From positions 69,031-105,614 of the forward strand of contig JAOADT010000006.1 in the NCBI GenBank assembly GCA_026417175.1: DNA of 36,584 nt, read 5' to 3'. The position numbers were made by a program, and so were the translations under genes. Below the pieces are notes generated by a model, which was not told where the DNA came from, searched no databases, and was given only the letters and a program-made list of their open reading frames with translations. The stretch comes from Deltaproteobacteria bacterium. GTDB lineage: Bacteria > Desulfobacterota > Syntrophorhabdia > Syntrophorhabdales > JANXAF01. This document shows positions 1-7,476 of the stretch, one piece after another; the stretch's first letter is position 1, and each line of letters opens with the position of its first letter.

Positions 1-140
1 CACTGATAGCCACTGCTTTTGGTTTGGCTACTGCCATACCGGCAGTTGTTGGATACAATTACCTTTTAGGACGAAGCAAGAAAATTTCCAACCGTTTAGA
101 TAGCATTATAAATCACGTTTTGGAACTTCTCGAAAAATGA
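1..140 (+). CDS. tolQ: TolQ/ExbB/MotA-family proton channel subunit (3' end only)
   Basis: Only the last 45 codons are inside the window; the 5' part lies off the left edge. The readable frame starts at base 3 and ends at the TGA at 138-140. It shows the end of the last transmembrane helix, with the ATAFGLATAIPAV stretch typical of TolQ/ExbB, then a short basic cytoplasmic tail. These proteins form the pentameric inner-membrane proton channel that works with TolR/ExbD. The stop overlaps the start of the next gene (ATGA), which fits a translationally coupled tolQ-tolR-tolA unit. TolQ cannot be told from ExbB with so little sequence. Confidence 0.85.
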   Translation, partial: LIATAFGLATAIPAVVGYNYLLGRSKKISNRLDSIINHVLELLEK

Positions 141-544
141 AAGTATCTGAAAAGAAGAAAGATATGCTTTCGGAAATAAACATTATTCCTCTCGTGGATG
201 TGATGCTTGTTTTACTTATAATCTTTATGATAACTGCACCAATGATGCAGTACGGGATGAAGGTGGATGTACCAAAACTGACAACCAAACCCTTACCTCT
301 AAGACAGGAACCACAGATCCTTTATATAACCAAGAACCAGGAACTGGTTTTAAATGAAAAAAGACTAAATCTTTCAGACCTTAAACCAGCATTAGGTCTT
401 TTGTTCGCAAACAAAGCTGAAAAAGAACTATTTATCAGGGCGGATAAAGATGTGCCATATGGATTCGTTGTAAAATGTATGGGAATAATTCGAGACGCTG
501 GAATAGAAAAGATAAACATTGTTACAAAACCAGAGGAGGAATGA
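137..544 (+). CDS. tolR: TolR/ExbD-family biopolymer transport protein
   Basis: This 135-residue protein has a short cytoplasmic N-terminus, one transmembrane helix at about residues 18-36 and a periplasmic domain. The helix holds the conserved proton-coupling aspartate (Asp21, in PLVDVML). With TolQ/ExbB it forms the motor that drives TolA or TonB. The ATG overlaps the tolQ stop, and its own stop overlaps the ATG of the next gene, so the three genes are tightly coupled. Length and layout are normal for the family. Whether the complex serves Tol-Pal division functions or TonB-type uptake cannot be settled, because neither tolB/pal nor a TonB receptor gene is in the window. Confidence 0.9.
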   Translation: MKVSEKKKDMLSEINIIPLVDVMLVLLIIFMITAPMMQYGMKVDVPKLTTKPLPLRQEPQILYITKNQELVLNEKRLNLSDLKPALGLLFANKAEKELFIRADKDVPYGFVVKCMGIIRDAGIEKINIVTKPEEE

Positions 545-1314
545 CCAAAGAAAACGCGTTTTATAGAATGCTTATTTTTTCAGTTTTACTTCATACTATT
601 TTCATCGTTGCTCTTTCAATCTCATTTAAGAAGAACGTACCAAAAATTGATTTTTTATCTGTCTATTCGGTCAGTCTAGTTGGTTCAATTGAACATCAAA
701 GTGTTCAGGAAAATGTTAAAAAAGACAGCGAAAAAACTGTTTACCACGGAAAAGAGATTAAAAAAAATGGAAAGAGAGTAGGTAAAAAAGGATCAATAGT
801 GGAAATAGCGAAAAACACGAAGGGGGAAAAGTCACTTTCAAAAAAAAAGGTCGACTATGTTAGTACAACTAGAGAAGAGCTTCTTTCCCTTCAAGAAAGA
901 ATCAAGGAATTAAAAGCCAAGACACCTTATTTAGAAGTAAGCCACAAAGAGAAGGGTAATATAGAGAGTGAAAGTATATCAGGTTTTTTAGGCAAAAGCT
1001 CAGCTCATACCACTTCAATCGATCCGGTTACTCAAGCGTACATAGCTGAAATCTTGAATAAAGTGAAAAAGGCCTGGGGGATACCTGGTGGACTCGCAAC
1101 AAGGAGGGATTTGGAGACCATAGTGATTATAAAAATTAGAAGGGATGGAAGAATCGTAGATATGGAAGTAGAAAAGCGGTCTGGAAACAGACTTTACGAC
1201 GAGTCAGTAATGAGAACTCTGCGTACTATAGATCCCCTACCCCCTTTCCCCCATGCTATTTCTAATGATTATCTCGAAATAGGTTTTAGGTTTCTGCCCG
1301 GAGAGCTATCTTGA
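541..1314 (+). CDS. TolA/TonB-like energy-transducing protein
   Basis: This 257-residue protein starts at the ATG overlapping the tolR stop (ATGA), preceded by a good GAGGAG ribosome site. An upstream in-frame ATG at 475 lies deep inside tolR and is unlikely. It has an N-terminal membrane anchor (about residues 9-29), a long lysine-rich, polar, probably helical periplasm-spanning middle, and a C-terminal TonB-type domain. That domain carries the pattern of a variable strand (IVIIKIRRDGRIVDMEV), SGNRLYDESVMRTL and a proline-rich turn before the last strand. It would carry force from the TolQR-type motor to the outer membrane. The long charged linker favours TolA; the C-terminal domain alone would also fit TonB. 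Confidence 0.8.
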   Translation: MTKENAFYRMLIFSVLLHTIFIVALSISFKKNVPKIDFLSVYSVSLVGSIEHQSVQENVKKDSEKTVYHGKEIKKNGKRVGKKGSIVEIAKNTKGEKSLSKKKVDYVSTTREELLSLQERIKELKAKTPYLEVSHKEKGNIESESISGFLGKSSAHTTSIDPVTQAYIAEILNKVKKAWGIPGGLATRRDLETIVIIKIRRDGRIVDMEVEKRSGNRLYDESVMRTLRTIDPLPPFPHAISNDYLEIGFRFLPGELS

Positions 1315-2090
1315 CCCTGGCTCAAAGTATCATCTTAGGACTCCTCCAGGGCGTCACCGAATTTCTTCCCATAAGCAGTTCAGCCCATCTTATACTTATT
1401 CCGTGGTTTTTTCAGTTTCAAGGTGGAACATTGACATTTGACGTCATGTTACACTTCGCTACTCTTTTTGCCACCCTTTCACTTTATGGAAAAAGCCTTC
1501 TAACTATCTTAAGAGAGGCTATATCTGGGGTAAAAAGGGGGAAGTTAAAGGAACTATTGCTCACAAAAATTATTGTTGCATCTTTCCCCGCCTGCTTTGT
1601 TGGGTACTTTTTCAATGATTTTATAGAAAAAAATTTACGAGGTCCTTATGTTTGTGCTTTCATGCTTGTCTCAGTAGCGATTCTTATGTTTGTTGCAGAA
1701 TATAAAAAAAGATCTAAAAATCGTGACATCAACTACACCACTGCATTAATTATGGGAACAGCTCAAGCGCTGGCTTTAATTCCAGGTACCTCAAGAAGTG
1801 GAATAACAATAACATTCGGTCTTCTTATGGGTTTAGAAAGAAAAAGAACTGTTGATTTTTCATTCTTAATTTCCATTCCAGTTATTCTCGGAGCCTCTTT
1901 TTACGAAATTAAGCATCTGGATTTTCGAACAGATAATCTTATAATCTATGTAATCGGGATGATCTCAGCCACAATTGCGGGTGTTGTAAGTCTAAAATTT
2001 CTAATCTCTTACCTTAAAAAATATTCTTTGAAAATATTTGCGTATTACAGAATTTTTGTGGCAATTTTAGTGCTTTCGTTTTCTAAATAA
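1311..2090 (+). CDS. uppP: Undecaprenyl-diphosphatase UppP (BacA)
   Basis: This is an integral membrane enzyme of 259 residues. It removes a phosphate from undecaprenyl diphosphate, recycling the lipid carrier for peptidoglycan and other glycans. Both family signatures are intact: QGVTEFLPISSSAH (catalytic Glu17, serines 22-24, His26) and PGTSRSG (158-164, with Arg162). The start is a TTG that shares bases with the stop of the preceding gene (TTGA) and has GGAGAG just upstream. It therefore belongs to the Tol transcript. Its 3' end overlaps the convergent membrane-protein gene by 24 bp. A cis-prenyltransferase gene that could make the same lipid lies about 2.7 kb downstream on the other strand. 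Confidence 0.95.
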   Translation: MTLAQSIILGLLQGVTEFLPISSSAHLILIPWFFQFQGGTLTFDVMLHFATLFATLSLYGKSLLTILREAISGVKRGKLKELLLTKIIVASFPACFVGYFFNDFIEKNLRGPYVCAFMLVSVAILMFVAEYKKRSKNRDINYTTALIMGTAQALALIPGTSRSGITITFGLLMGLERKRTVDFSFLISIPVILGASFYEIKHLDFRTDNLIIYVIGMISATIAGVVSLKFLISYLKKYSLKIFAYYRIFVAILVLSFSK

Positions 2091-2798
2091 TAAGTGTACC
2101 GGGTAACCTATCAATTTACCTATAAACCCTCTACACAAATAGAGCACCAGCACAATGACAACGCTAACAAGTATGAGAAGTAAGAGGGTCTTATATTCAG
2201 CATTCCTCAGGGCATTCCCCTGCAATGAAAGCATGAATGTTCCGGGTAGTCTTCCCAGAATGTTCACAATTATAAAGTCTAGAACTCCTATATGGGTTAT
2301 ACCAAGAAGGAAAGAAAGCATGTCTTTTGGAAAACCTGGAATGAGATACAGAATAAACACAAGACCCAACCCTTTATGGGTTATAAAATTGTTGAACCCC
2401 TCAATGTATTCCTTTTTTACCACTCTTTCAACAAAGCGCATCCCAAAAAAACGGGAGAGAAAAAACGCAAAAAGAGATCCAAGGGTTAGTCCGACCATAG
2501 AAAGTGCGAGTCCCTTTACAGTACCAAACAAAAGTCCACCAACAAACCCTGTGACCTCACCTGGAATGGGGGCAAATACAACTTGAAGAGCCTGAATACC
2601 TACAAATACAAATGGGGCATACTCTCCATAGGATATTATGAAAAATTTCAACTTCTTCGGATCAAAAAACAACTTATAATAATGCAAAAGCTCTCTCCAC
2701 ATCCCCTCTTCATAGAGATAAAAAAGTGCTCCAACTGTTAGTCCCACCAAGATGAAAAGCAAATAAATGAAGGAATAGTATAGTACTCTTGATTTCAC
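2067..2798 (-). CDS. TVP38/TMEM64 (DedA-like) membrane protein
   Basis: This 243-residue, multi-helix membrane protein carries the VTT/SNARE-associated core. Visible features are the PGEVTGFVGGLLFG re-entrant segment, the following GLTLGSLFAFFLSRFFG helix, and the downstream IPGFPKDMLSFLLGI segment. Relatives in the DedA/TVP38 group are linked to lipid flipping and membrane homeostasis, and some DedA proteins recycle undecaprenyl phosphate. That would fit the uppP and cis-prenyltransferase neighbours, but this is inference. The start is a GTG with AAAGG about ten bases upstream. It lies 14 bp after the ATPase gene, so it is probably the last gene of that minus-strand operon. The 3' end overlaps uppP by 24 bp. 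Confidence 0.8.
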   Translation of the reverse strand: MKSRVLYYSFIYLLFILVGLTVGALFYLYEEGMWRELLHYYKLFFDPKKLKFFIISYGEYAPFVFVGIQALQVVFAPIPGEVTGFVGGLLFGTVKGLALSMVGLTLGSLFAFFLSRFFGMRFVERVVKKEYIEGFNNFITHKGLGLVFILYLIPGFPKDMLSFLLGITHIGVLDFIIVNILGRLPGTFMLSLQGNALRNAEYKTLLLLILVSVVIVLVLYLCRGFIGKLIGYPVHLLFRKRKH

Positions 2799-2812
2799 AG
2801 AAAATTTACCTT

Positions 2813-4816
2813 TCAGGATTGGACAACCACAGTCCTCAAAACCTCATCCACCGTGGTCAGACCCTCTTTCAATAAAAAAAGACAGTAATCTTTTAGGGTC
2901 ATCATCCCATTTTCGCAGGCCGCTTTTCTCAAAATGGAAGTTTCCGCCCCTTCTGCAATTAGGCGTCTCAGTCTGTCATTCACTGCCAAGACTTCGTATA
3001 CCCCAACCCTACCTTTATACCCTGTCATACCACACACTTCACAACCCTTTCCCCTATAAAGACGACTCCCCTCTTTGAGTCCTAGGTATCCACAAACTAT
3101 TTTATCTGCCACATAGCTTTCTTTACAATTCTCACAAACTCTCCTTACGAGTCGCTGGGCTATGACCCCTATTACAGAAGTCGAGATAAGAAAAGGTTCG
3201 ATACCCATCTCTGTTAGTCGCATAAAAGTACTTGGAGCATCATTTGCGTGTAGAGTCGTAAAAACAAGGTGTCCCGTAAGTGCAGCCTCCACTGCGATCT
3301 TTGCTGTTTCCTGGTCGCGTGTCTCACCCACCAGTATGATGTCTGGATCTTGTCTTAGGAAAGCTCTTAGGACTCTCGCAAAATCGAGACCGATATCTGG
3401 ATTCACCTGAACCTGATTTATCCCTGGGATGTCATATTCTATTGGGTCCTCCACAGTCGAGATATTTACGTCAACACTATTCTTTTCTGAAAGACAACTA
3501 TAAAGCGTAGTGGTCTTTCCCGAACCAGTGGGGCCTGTTACGTATATGATTCCGTAAGGTTTAGAAATCATATCCCTTACAAGCTTAAGCACCTCTTTGT
3601 GTATTATAAGTTTATCAAGACTCATTATACTTGCACTTTTATCCAAGATTCTAGTACATACCTTTTCCCCAAACTTAGTTGGAATAGTAGATACTCTGAA
3701 GTCTATAGACCTGTCTCCGATTTTCAGTGTTATTCGGCCGTCCTGAGGTAGCCTTCTTTCTGTTATATCAAGTCGACTTATAATTTTGATCCTACTTACA
3801 AGGGGTAATGCTACCTTTTTTGGAAGTATCATCTCTTCCCTCAGAACACCGTCTATCCTATACCTTACCCTAATTGATTTCTCCATAGGCTCTATATGAA
3901 TGTCGCTAGCTCCCTTTTTTAGGGCCATTGCTATAATAGTATTCGTCAATCGAACAATAGGGGCACCTTCAGCTTCCTTTGCAAGATCGGTGACACCAAA
4001 ATCCTCTTCCGCCCTTTCTTCGTATTCCGCCTCCTTTAGCATATCTAACTGTAAAGACTCCATTGAACCCAAAATAGACTCGATATCTAAATCTTTTTTT
4101 TCAGCCTTTTTTTTCTCCCCCACTATCTTAGGATAGTCTTTCTCCATAAATCCATTGAACTCAGTTTCCGACATGACAACTACTTCTATGGCAACACCTT
4201 TTATCACTTTCCTTACCTCGTCTAGTGCCAAAAGATCACTCGGGTTAACCATAGCCAGAGTAAGAGTACCGTTTGAATAACTAATTGGGAGAATTTTGTA
4301 GCGCTTTATAGTCTGGCGCGGTAAAAGAGAGACAACATCTTTGTCAAGTTTGTACTTCGAAAGAGAAATAAAGCCCAAACCCTTTTGGGAGTTTATATCT
4401 TCTATCCGTTCTGCTACTATTCTATTCAAAGCGATGGATATTTGAGGATGGGATTTAAGAAGCTCCTCAAAATCCTTTTTATCCAATACAAAAACCTCAG
4501 TCTCTTCAACAGCCACACAAGTTGCACTTCTCGGTTTTCCTGTAAGTAGAGCCATTTCCCCAAAGCATGCCCCCTTATCTAAATTTGCAATAGTGAGAGC
4601 TATTCCAAGAGAGGGGTCTCTTTTTCTAACCTCTACTCTCCCTGCCTTTATAATGAACATCGAGTCACCTGGGGCACCTTCACGAACAATCGCCGTGTTC
4701 GGGGGATAGACCCGAGTTTTTAGTTTTTTTGCTAATTTTTCAAGTGACTCTTCATCAAGTTCTTTAAATAGTTCTGTATTTTTAAGACAGGAGATCCGAT
4801 CTTCACACTGGATCAT
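2813..4816 (-). CDS. GspE/PilB-type secretion ATPase with N-terminal cyclic-nucleotide-binding domain
   Basis: This 667-residue protein has three parts. Residues about 12-130 are a CRP-type cyclic-nucleotide domain with a complete phosphate-binding cassette (FGEMALLTG, PRSATC at 95-100, including the arginine). Residues about 150-225 resemble the GspE/MshE N-terminal domain. Residues about 285-667 are the type II secretion/type IV pilus assembly ATPase: Walker A GPTGSGKTT (428-436), Walker B with DIILVGETRD (492-501), and a zinc tetracysteine (Cys561, Cys564, Cys592, Cys595). It should power pseudopilus or pilus polymerisation, gated by a second messenger. The ATG overlaps the uppS stop (ATGA). 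No other pilus or secretion gene is in the window, so the machine it serves is unknown. Confidence 0.9.
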   Translation of the reverse strand: MIQCEDRISCLKNTELFKELDEESLEKLAKKLKTRVYPPNTAIVREGAPGDSMFIIKAGRVEVRKRDPSLGIALTIANLDKGACFGEMALLTGKPRSATCVAVEETEVFVLDKKDFEELLKSHPQISIALNRIVAERIEDINSQKGLGFISLSKYKLDKDVVSLLPRQTIKRYKILPISYSNGTLTLAMVNPSDLLALDEVRKVIKGVAIEVVVMSETEFNGFMEKDYPKIVGEKKKAEKKDLDIESILGSMESLQLDMLKEAEYEERAEEDFGVTDLAKEAEGAPIVRLTNTIIAMALKKGASDIHIEPMEKSIRVRYRIDGVLREEMILPKKVALPLVSRIKIISRLDITERRLPQDGRITLKIGDRSIDFRVSTIPTKFGEKVCTRILDKSASIMSLDKLIIHKEVLKLVRDMISKPYGIIYVTGPTGSGKTTTLYSCLSEKNSVDVNISTVEDPIEYDIPGINQVQVNPDIGLDFARVLRAFLRQDPDIILVGETRDQETAKIAVEAALTGHLVFTTLHANDAPSTFMRLTEMGIEPFLISTSVIGVIAQRLVRRVCENCKESYVADKIVCGYLGLKEGSRLYRGKGCEVCGMTGYKGRVGVYEVLAVNDRLRRLIAEGAETSILRKAACENGMMTLKDYCLFLLKEGLTTVDEVLRTVVVQS

Positions 4817-5580
4817 CTTCCGAACCTTCTTTTTCTCTGCTGAAAACTTCTGATTGCCCTTAAAAAGTCAATCTTTCTAAACGCAGGCCAAAGAGCGTCA
4901 CAGAAGTAAAATTCGCTGTACGCGCTTTGCCACAATAAAAATCCGCTCAACCTTATCTCTCCGCTTGTTCTTATAATCAGATCGGGATCGGGTATCCCAT
5001 AAGTATAAAGGTATCTCGCGATGTCTTCTACTGTCAAACTTTCAACTACTTGCTCTATCTTATCTTTCTTTTTTGAAAGGATTGCTCTCTTTACTGCCTC
5101 AATTATTTCTTCCCTCCCTCCGTAACCGATGGCTATGTTGAGAATTCGATCTTGGTTTTCTTTTGTCGACTCTTCTGTGATTTCAATTACCTCTCTTAAC
5201 CTCTCAGGGAGAATATTTGTATTTCCAAGAATTTTTATTCTATATCCGTATCTTTTTATCAATGGATTTTTGGAAAGATCTTTAAGCTTGTCTTCTATTA
5301 TGGAAAGCAACTTCTCTAGTTCGGACGCCTCTCGGAATATATTGTCTGTGGAAAGAACCCAAATTGTGATAATCTTTATATTTAACTCAGCACACCACTT
5401 TAACAACTCATCAACTTTTTCAGCACCGATTTTATGGCCCATAGATACATCGCTAAACCCCATTTCTCTGGCGTACCTTCTGTTTCCATCAAGTATGACT
5501 CCTACATGAGAGGGTATAGAACCTTTAGAAACTTCTCTTTCGAGAAATTTTTCGTATAAGTAATAAACGATCCTTTTCAC
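4813..5580 (-). CDS. uppS: Polyprenyl diphosphate synthase, cis type (UppS family)
   Basis: This cis-prenyltransferase adds isopentenyl units to an allylic diphosphate, making the lipid carrier of the cell wall or a shorter Z-prenyl diphosphate. Signatures are VGVILDGNRRYA with catalytic Asp31, GYGGREEI, and IRTSGEIRLSGFLLWQSAYSE. The LSGFLLWQSAYSE form and WVLSTDN recall the mycobacterial Rv1086 (Z,E-farnesyl diphosphate synthase) subgroup more than classic UppS, which has SNFLLWQ. From the GTG at 5580 it has 255 residues. An in-frame TTG at 5646 would add 22 residues, but a TGT-TATAAT extended -10 box lies between the two, so the GTG is preferred. It heads the uppS-ATPase-TVP38 operon. Confidence 0.87.
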   Translation of the reverse strand: MKRIVYYLYEKFLEREVSKGSIPSHVGVILDGNRRYAREMGFSDVSMGHKIGAEKVDELLKWCAELNIKIITIWVLSTDNIFREASELEKLLSIIEDKLKDLSKNPLIKRYGYRIKILGNTNILPERLREVIEITEESTKENQDRILNIAIGYGGREEIIEAVKRAILSKKKDKIEQVVESLTVEDIARYLYTYGIPDPDLIIRTSGEIRLSGFLLWQSAYSEFYFCDALWPAFRKIDFLRAIRSFQQRKRRFGR

Positions 5581-5592
5581 GAAATTCTCATT

Positions 5593-5598
5593 ATTATA
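5593..5598 (-). promoter_or_regulatory. Extended -10 promoter for uppS
   Basis: The minus strand reads TGT followed by a perfect TATAAT, an extended -10 element. No good -35 is visible. Transcription would begin near 5586, only a few bases before the GTG start at 5580, so this mRNA would be nearly leaderless. Confidence 0.45.
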
Positions 5599-5634
5599 AC
5601 AGACTGTAAATAATAATTGACATAAAATTGATGC

Positions 5635-5663
5635 TTGACCTTCCAACTATTTCCTTGTAAATT
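5635..5663 (+). promoter_or_regulatory. Sigma-70-like promoter for the universal stress gene
   Basis: TTGACC (5635-5640), a 17-base spacer and TAAATT (5658-5663) lie 20 bases before the ATG at 5683. It diverges from the uppS promoter. Confidence 0.45.
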
Positions 5664-5682
5664 TCCCTTAGGAACCGTTCAT

Positions 5683-6135
5683 ATGTTCGACCATATACTG
5701 TGTCCTGTGGATTTTTCTCGACATACAAAAGAGATCATTAACTATGCGCAAGAGATAGCAAAGAGATTCTCTTCTAAGCTGGTTGTTCTCCATGTGATAC
5801 CAAGTTTAGACTGTTACATCCCTTATGAGTCTTTCATTCTCCCCACAAGTATATTGGAACTAGAAAAAAAGATTGACGAAGAGGTAAGGAAAAACATGGA
5901 AAACATCCTTAAAGAAATACAAATACCAGTAAAAACTGTAATCAAATGGGGTGTTCCCCATTCAACCATCTTGGACACGGTGAGAGAAGAAAAAATAGAT
6001 CTAGTGATAATGGCATCTCATGGAAAGGGAAGTCTGGAACAGATCATTTTAGGAAGCGTAGCCGAAAAGGTGTTAAAAAGATCTCCGTGTCCCGTACTTA
6101 TAGTAAGACCAAGTACAATCTCAGAAGATTCCTAG
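5683..6135 (+). CDS. Universal stress protein (UspA family)
   Basis: This 150-residue cytoplasmic protein has one Usp domain: N-terminal strand FDHILCPVDFS, GVPHSTILD in the middle, and a C-terminal nucleotide-binding segment MASHGKGSLEQIILGSV. That segment matches the family ATP-binding pattern except that the first glycine is alanine, as in many members. The ATG at 5683 is chosen because the domain begins there and AGGA lies upstream; a longer frame from 5635 would run through the promoter. Family members bind ATP and help survival under stress or slow growth, and the specific role is not known. The gene is single, divergent from uppS, and overlaps the end of radA by 15 bp. Confidence 0.88.
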   Translation: MFDHILCPVDFSRHTKEIINYAQEIAKRFSSKLVVLHVIPSLDCYIPYESFILPTSILELEKKIDEEVRKNMENILKEIQIPVKTVIKWGVPHSTILDTVREEKIDLVIMASHGKGSLEQIILGSVAEKVLKRSPCPVLIVRPSTISEDS

Positions 6136-7449
6136 ATAATCGTAAAGTTCCCTTAGATTATCTAGGTGTAAAATCTCCATTCCTTTTCTCCTCGGTACCC
6201 CCTTGGGGCAAAAAACTTTTTTTATTCCCATTCTTTCGCATTCTTTTAAACGATTTTCAGAGTATAAGACGCGTCTTATTTCTCCGGTAAGACCTATCTC
6301 TCCAAAAAAAGCTACATCTCTCCCTATCTTAAGGTCTTTTATACTCGATACAATTGCTGCCACTATTGGAAGGTCCGCTGCCGGTTCAGTTATCTTTATT
6401 CCACCTGTTATATTCACGTATATGTCTCTGTCATAAAGTGATTTTCCCATTGCCTTTTCTAGCACAGCTGTCAGTATATATAACCTGTTAAGGTCGTACC
6501 CTAGGGAAACTCTTTTCGGGTTCGGAAAGTTAGTCTTTGGCGTTATTGCCTGGACTTCTACTATTATAGGCCTTGATCCTGATATATGGGGGAAAAGCGT
6601 ACTTCCGGAATTTTCTCCTACTTTCTCACTAACAAAATATTCCGAAGGATCCTTTACACTTATAAGCCCCTCTTTTGTCATCTGAAAAATCCCTATTTCG
6701 TCTAGGGGGCCGTACCTATTCTTTATAGTCCTGAGTATCCTATATGGAAATACCTTTTCCCCCTCAAAGTACAGCACTGTATCTACCATATGTTCTATAA
6801 GTTTTGGACCAGCTATCTGACCTTCCTTTGTAACATGACCTATAAGTATATGGGCAGTTTCTTTCTCTTTTAAATGGCGTATAAGCCTAATTGAAACATC
6901 CTTCAGTTGACTTATGCTAGCGGCTATAGAATGGATTTCGGGGTTATAAATAGACTGAATAGAGTCGACAATGACAAGATCATATCTTTTTTCATTTGTG
7001 GCTTCCATTATATCTTGCACTTCATTCGTTATTAAAACGGGAAAAACATATTTTAGATTAAGTCGCTTTCTCCTTGAGGTAATCTGTTTTAACGATTCCT
7101 CCCCCGATACATATAAACATTCCAAACCAAGTTCCATAATTTTTGATGCTATTTCGAAGCAGAGTGTCGTTTTTCCAATCCCAGGATCACCTCCAAGGAG
7201 GATCGATGAACCCTTTGTAAGTCCACCTCCTAAGACACGATCCATCTCCTCTATACCCAGTACAATCCGTACTTCTTCTTGTTCGTTTTCTTCTTTTACA
7301 ATTACAGGTTTTATTTTTCTGCCTAAGGATAATGTTTTTTCCTTTTGGATTTCTTTGATAGAATCCCAAGTTTTACAATTTGGACACCTTCCGAACCACT
7401 TTAGAGATTCATACCCGCAGATATTACAGATAAAAATACTTTTTTGCAC
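6121..7449 (-). CDS. radA: DNA repair protein RadA
   Basis: This 442-residue protein shows the full RadA plan. It has an N-terminal zinc finger (Cys8, Cys11, Cys22, Cys25) and a RecA-like ATPase with Walker A GGDPGIGKTT (86-95). The RadA motif appears as KNRYG (243-247; the common form is KNRFG). A Lon-type C-terminal domain carries DIYVNITGGIKI and PAADLPI. RadA is a DNA helicase that drives branch migration in recombinational repair. The start is GTG at 7449, with only a weak ribosome site. The M24 peptidase gene ends 27 bp upstream on the same strand, so radA may be the last gene of that transcript. Its 3' end overlaps the stress protein gene. Confidence 0.95.
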   Translation of the reverse strand: MQKSIFICNICGYESLKWFGRCPNCKTWDSIKEIQKEKTLSLGRKIKPVIVKEENEQEEVRIVLGIEEMDRVLGGGLTKGSSILLGGDPGIGKTTLCFEIASKIMELGLECLYVSGEESLKQITSRRKRLNLKYVFPVLITNEVQDIMEATNEKRYDLVIVDSIQSIYNPEIHSIAASISQLKDVSIRLIRHLKEKETAHILIGHVTKEGQIAGPKLIEHMVDTVLYFEGEKVFPYRILRTIKNRYGPLDEIGIFQMTKEGLISVKDPSEYFVSEKVGENSGSTLFPHISGSRPIIVEVQAITPKTNFPNPKRVSLGYDLNRLYILTAVLEKAMGKSLYDRDIYVNITGGIKITEPAADLPIVAAIVSSIKDLKIGRDVAFFGEIGLTGEIRRVLYSENRLKECERMGIKKVFCPKGVPRRKGMEILHLDNLRELYDYLGIF

Positions 7450-7476
7450 TTTTTAGCTTAAACTTTTTTCTGTTGT

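Noticed and set aside
475-540. Upstream start for the TolA/TonB-like protein
   Set aside because: It would overlap tolR by 70 bp; the ATG at 541 has a strong ribosome site and the usual ATGA overlap.
2155-2586. Long antisense frame within the TVP38 gene
   Set aside because: It is a shadow of the real minus-strand membrane-protein gene, with low-complexity basic text and no ribosome site.
6971-7456. Antisense frame of 161 codons across radA
   Set aside because: It is the complement of the RadA zinc-finger and Walker A region; RadA is certain, and this frame has no family features.
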